20,620 nucleotides of DNA from Lingula anatina. Its lineage: Eukaryota; Brachiopoda; Lingulata; Lingulida; Lingulidae. Each line of letters starts with the position of its first letter. Positions within the stretch are counted from its first letter, which is position 1. Made by a program: the position numbers and the translations under genes. The notes under the pieces are model-generated. The model was given only the letters and a program-made list of their open reading frames with translations. It made no database searches and was not told the origin of the DNA. The stretch spans positions 126,985 through 147,604 of the forward strand of contig NW_019775515.1 of assembly GCF_001039355.2 (NCBI RefSeq), in the 5' to 3' direction. Of the stretch, positions 10,876 through 16,800 are shown piece after piece.

Positions 10876-13800
10876 GCTATGGGTTTTTTGGTTTTAGACT
10901 TGCCCTTCAAGAAATCGACGGAAAATAGCTCTTTTTCAAATTTGAATGGGCACTGTAGAAAACATATAACAGCTAAAGCTCTCAAATTAGGCACATAGGT
11001 GTGATATCATGTGAAGAATAAGTTCCGTAAATTTCAATCCAAGCAGTTAAGTACATTTTGAGACAGAACGCTTTAAATGTGGAGCAAACCGTAACACTTA
11101 TCCCTTCAAGATCTCGACGAAAACCGGAAGTGCGTCATGACGTCACTCGCTTGTACTTGGAAAGCTGCTGGGTGATTTTCCGATGAGAAATATTTCATGG
11201 CTTAGATCTAGATCTATACAAATGTTCGGAAAATGACCATGCTGATAAAAGAAAATTCACTAATCAAAACTGAAACTACGTAATTACATAGAAAAACATT
11301 GTGCATTTCTGACCTCGACTTGTCAGTGTAAACAAAGTGTACTGAACGCATTGCAAGCAAGCACATGAATGCCGCGTTTGATACTTTGTATCAGACGCTT
11401 GATTTAATTGACAACACAGTGTTTACGATGGGCATGACAGGAAAAACAGTGCAAAAAACACGCACTTCCGGTTTTCGTCGATTTCTTGAAGGCGTCGATT
11501 TCTTGAAGGGCGAGTCTATATGCAGACACTGCAAGTGGAATAATTTCATACCGTTATCTGGAATGTGTTATGTACTTGTCATAATGAAGTTCTTTCTTGT
11601 TTCTGTATGTTTTCCAGCTTTTCCTGTTTCTGTCCGTTGTACTTTAATATGCAAAACAGTTGAACTGTTGAAATAGATTTTTTATAGCTTCTTGTATCTG
11701 TATTGTAAAAAAGTTGTTTTTTTTTTAAGATGAAGCATGTTTTTAAAGTCATAATAACTCTTCGTTTTGGCCAAAAATTGGATTTTCCTGGAAAAAACGG
11801 CAATTTTCCCGTACTTACCAATGGCCAACGACCCCATTCCTGCATTCAAAGTTAATCCAGGGTTTTTTTCCTAAACGTACGTTTTTTTGTTAAAATCTCT
11901 TAAGAGATTTTAACTGACGGAGCTCTCTCTGACATTGCAAAGTCACTGGTGACCTACTTAAGGGATCTTGGATATTAACGAAAAAGTCCCAAACTAATGC
12001 AGCTAATGAAATTTCCTATTAACTTAAAGAAAAGGTCTAGCAAGCCAAACGATTTTTCAAAGTTTGTAGTCACAGTGTAACACGAGTGACGTAATATCAG
12101 CGTTTTGAGGCTAAAATTGTCTTTTTTTTAATCAAGAATTTCTCTTAAACAAAAAGCCCTATTAATACGATTGAAATAGCTATCTAAAGGTTAGCACAAA
12201 CTCCATTAAACTCTGTCAGGATTTTCTCTTTTTATTTTTACTTTTGATTTTATTTTGATAAAACGTGAATTTTACGAAATATATATGGACCTTCCAATTT
12301 CAGTATTAATAACTTCAAAAATAAAAGGTCAATCCAAAAACCAAGACTCAGACGACTAGATATTATACTGAAACAGAGACACATCAAATTTCATGTCAAT
12401 CTGACAGTTACAGAATGAGATATGGGGATTGAAGTTTAGACTATGTTATCAATCTTCAAAGCTGAGAAATCGCTCCTAAACCATTTTGCTCAGGTAATTG
12501 GGCTATTTAAGCAAAATAATTGCACCTCCNTTTTTAATATCCTAGACCCCTTAAAACCGCGGGAAAAGCAGACAACAACAACACTATATAAGATTCATGA
12601 GATATATTTGTCTTTTTGTTAAAAATGCATTTATATCTACAATGTGTGCCATTCTGGGCTTTTCGTTATCTGACGCACTGTACAAAAACTCGCAACTTAC
12701 ATCTGAGGGTTTCCCGACATGTTATTTTGGTCTCGAATGAACGCGAGAATCTGCGTGACACCATTACGTCATTAGCAACGAATGCACTTGTCGACCGGAA
12801 AAAAGGGATCGAAAGCCCTATTGACAAGCACAGATTTTAGTTTTCCTACAATAACGGCCGTTTTAGTGGTAAAATACAATAGAATATATTTCCATGCATT
12901 GTTTACAATGTATTTCATGCGGATTTTTGAATCTCAAAGGAAGAGTTATTATTGCTTTAACCTATTGATGAACAGTGGGAACATCATGCCCCAAAGGTTA
13001 AAAACATGTCTTGTTTCTTTTGTGACAATTGACAATTTCCTGGAGCAGTCTTGGACTACTTCCATATTGATTAGATTATTCTTCAGACTTCAGGCATGGA
13101 CACAGTGGAGAGGGTATCCCAGGTGTTGAGCAGTGGACAGACAAATGCCACTTTTACTGAAGTAGAGGACACTGCAACGTAAGCCAGGAAAGAAACTCTT
13201 TAAAAGTACTTTGTAACATACTAAGAATTGAAGAGACACCTTGCAGTCTTCCTAGCCCCCAGTTCACAAAGAATCTTAAATCCATAGTTGACTAGCTTGA
13301 GCTGAGTGACATAACAAGGTCAACTACGCTGCAGTCGATTAAGATTGTTTCACAAAAATCCTAAGTCCTAGCTCACTGTTCTTACCATAGTCAATGTGCA
13401 CGAGAAAATCTCTCAGAAAAAGAGGTGTAAAAATCATAAAGTTTTGGCGAGAACGGTTGTGTATCAACAATAAAAATCAGTCAAAACATAAAACAAAGTT
13501 TGTTTTTGAGCTGTATTGATCAGTTTAACTTCAAAACAACTTCAAAGTAACAGTAAAACATTAGCTTGTCTTGGAACGCTGCTGTAGGACATCTAGCAGT
13601 CAAGAATATAAACAACCCTGCGATAAATATCTTTATAAGCTGTTCATCGTTAAACTTCAAATATTGTTTCTTATTATTCAGTATGATTCTACAATCCACC
13701 TCTAACCTGTTGAATGCAACCATGGAGGAGTCGAGAGAAGTGAATATCACCAACATGACACAACTTGAGGAGGTCAAAGTGCAAAAGGTGAGAAGACAGA

Positions 13801-16800
13801 TCAGAAGCAAGACAGCTTTTTTTTTCTTTTTAATCTTAGCGTAAGGGACCATTCCCAGATACTATCATACTGACTGTGTTCAATCTATCTCAGAGGGGAT
13901 TCTCACAAAATTGTAATCAACTTTAGCAGCTTAGATGTCTGTCATGCCTACTGAAGCTACTAGGGGGTAATTAATTCTCGTTTAGCAGTTTTAGTAGGTG
14001 TGCCAGACATCTATGCAGCTTAAGCTAAAAACAATTTAATATGAAACCCCTTGGAGATGGATCGAACCTGTTAGATCAATCTAGGTATGGGAACCCAGTC
14101 TTAGTGACCTGACTGATTAATTCTCATCCAGACAAGCTTGTAGTTAGGGATTTTAAAGGGAGAGGGGTCTTTTTCTGAAAAAGTGGATCTTTTACCATGA
14201 GTACCTACATAAAGATTAATAATTCTTACCTTCGCAGACCTTTTTTCCGACAAAAAGGGCAAATATTTGAACTCCACTTACCTCCTTGGCTATGGGCCTG
14301 CAATTTAACAGGCAAGAAAGCTGCAACAAAACAACCAGCCAGATCAATCAAACAACCAGCAAGATCAACCAAACAACTAGAAACATCAATCGAACAACCA
14401 AACAGTCAGCAACATCAACCAAACAATCAGCAACATCAATCAAATAAATCACTTACATTGTACCAAACACAAAAGAGGAAGAGAAAAAAGAAAAATTGGC
14501 ACGCTCTTTGCTCAGACTAAACAAAACAATTTCCTCTATGAAACATGCAAACAACCAACAACTAACAAACCAACCCTTTAATCAAAAGCAAAGAAAAAAG
14601 TTCCTGCACCAAATAGTCTAATCCCTAATTATGAACCTCTCCAAACAAGATGTTAAATGTGCATTTTCCTCTTGCAGACCAGATACATAGCAAATAAAGC
14701 ACTTAGTGTCATCAGCACTATCTCAGACACTGTGCTGGCAAAACAGGTGCCAGGAGAGGAGCCCACTGTTATAGCCACCAAGACTTTCAGTGTCAAGGTA
14801 AGTAAGCTTTGCCAAGAACAAGAATGAACCCACATGCTTAAGATTTAACATGTGGTATGTCTTAACTATTGTGATAAGGCTAACTGTCAGGTTTGCCCTT
14901 GAATTGGTTCAAATGGTTACAGAATATGTATCTTTCAGTATTGATGCCCCAGTTTCATAAAAAAGACCGCAGTAGAATGTTAATTAAACCCATACTTATT
15001 AAAATCTAAGAAGTGTTCAGCATCTTGAAGTTTAGAAATGACATGGTTAAACACAAACGTTCACTTTATTATTTAATCTAATGTTAATCATATTGACTAT
15101 TACCTAAAAAAATCACCAATTTGTAAGTAATATGGTAGCAAAAATGTTTGTTGAAAAGAAATTAAACCATTTTGTGCAGCTCTCTTATCATTTGATAGAG
15201 AGCCCCAAAAATATTGTCCTATCTATTTTTATTTCAACTTGAATCAGTTTTGCACCTTTCTGTGGTTCACTCATTTTTAAAGTCAACCTTGGCATCATAT
15301 ACTTTATGCCACGAGTAATTGTGTTTTAGTGTCAAAAATTAGACCTGGACACAATGAGTAGTTCCCAGCAGCTGCAGGTGCCCCAGGTCAGCTCAGCAGA
15401 AAGGGGGAATGATGAGACACCACCATGTATGGTCGGCAGCTTTGTCTTACATTCTGTTCAGGATATGCACCGTTATGGAAATAAAAATATATCCTCTGCA
15501 GTAAATTTGCAGGTACTATAGCTGTTTTTTATTTGATTTTATTCACTTATTTGTTTATTTAACTGCTCATTGCTCACATGCTTGCACAATCTGCAAGGTC
15601 ATCCATTTGTCCTAAGCCTTCAGTAGGTAATACCTTGATTAGACCAGTAGATTTTTCAGAAAGTGTGGATTTATTGGTCTAACATTGGCATGAAATTTTT
15701 TCAAAAGAGCTTCTGATTTGATTTAAGGTTTTTTTATTTTCAAAAAAGTAACTGTTACATGAATGTTCTTATTAAAAAAACAAGGTTAATTATCTATATT
15801 ATCACTGTAAGAGAGAGAAAATGTTGAGTCTTTTTGATGTATATTCAGACCCACGCATCACTTTGGACCAGTACATTTAAGGGAAGTGGTTGTCCAAATG
15901 GCCAGTAAGCAGAAAAAATTTATGGCACAGACTGTAACTGCTTTAACTAATATATCACATAGTGTGTGTGTGTGTGTGTGGGGGGGGGGGGGGATTGTAA
16001 TCAAAGACAGACACTTTGATGTTATTTTATTTTTTCATTTATTTAACATTGTAAATGCTTTAAGAGAGCTGTCCTTATATATGATTTCTTGAACATACGC
16101 ATATTTTAGTATCTAAGAGTAAAATGAGTGTTTATTTATTTATTTATTTATTTATCAGATGTTCTACATGCCAGAGAATCCATTCACCTGGGATGTTTCA
16201 GCTCAAGATGTCACCTCCGGCTGCTTTGGTCTTGAAATGACTGTAGATGGCGCTAGGTCCCAGCTCGAATGGCTGCCAGAACCAGTAGATATTTACATCC
16301 CTGTTGGAGGTAAGGAAATAAAAGAAGTCACATAGACTAGTGACTTGTTGCTACAACATATTCCATAAAAGGGAATTATTTTGATTATACTTTTGATACT
16401 TTGTCTTCAAATTTCTGCTTTACTTTCATATTCTTTCAAAACACTTTATATTCAAGCATTTTCCATATTACATGTATGTTAAGAAATCTGACATGCAGCT
16501 ATGTAATGGATTTTGAATTAACAAGTTTAAAACATAATTATAGAGATACTGCTAGCAAGCTGGAGCCGGTTTCACAAAGCAGTAGTTAGTTAGCGATCGG
16601 TAGTTAGCCTCTCGCTAGTTATGAGTGCCGTTTCATGAAGCAATCGCTAGTTCTCTCACTCATTATTGTCTCGTTGTTGCCTTGGATATTTAACGACTGG
16701 TCAGACCAGTCGCTAACTCTAGAGTTTCATCGTATGCATGCGTAATGAGTGAAATAAAAAGGTTGCTTAGTTACCGTTGTCTGTCGTTTGTCTTTGTATC

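Larger units (their letters stand above)
15513..16158. other. Intron 13
   Basis: It contains a (GT)n stretch followed by a 13-base G run (15962-15993) and ends in a (TTTA)n microsatellite (16131-16155). No coding sequence is recognised; the small open frames here have no protein-like features. Confidence 0.65.

Noticed and set aside
12616-13129. Two overlapping + strand frames (74 and 115 codons)
   Set aside because: They lie mostly in the TTAA element; the end of the second overlaps exon 10 in a different frame. No protein-like motif is seen.
13094-13178. Alternative exon 10 start at the second AG (13093)
   Set aside because: Joining from exon 9 (phase 0) would read out of frame and stop; the AG at 13086 keeps the frame.
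13520-13852. 110-codon minus-strand frame with hydrophobic stretches
   Set aside because: It is antisense to exon 11 and to the transposon fragment before it.
4021-14080. tRNA-derived SINE, because of a B-box-like GGTTCGATCC (minus strand near 14068) and its counterpart near 4024
   Set aside because: No A box is found at the right distance, the other copy has GGATCGATCC, and the whole unit is a near-perfect palindrome, which fits a foldback MITE.
14329-14445. CRISPR-like array of about 23-bp units
   Set aside because: The units are contiguous with no unique spacers, and the context is an animal intron; it is a minisatellite.
14197-14520. 107-codon Gln/Asn-rich frame in intron 11
   Set aside because: The Q/N-rich part is the translated minisatellite. 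There is no phase-compatible acceptor and donor pair needed between exons 11 and 12, which already join in phase 0.
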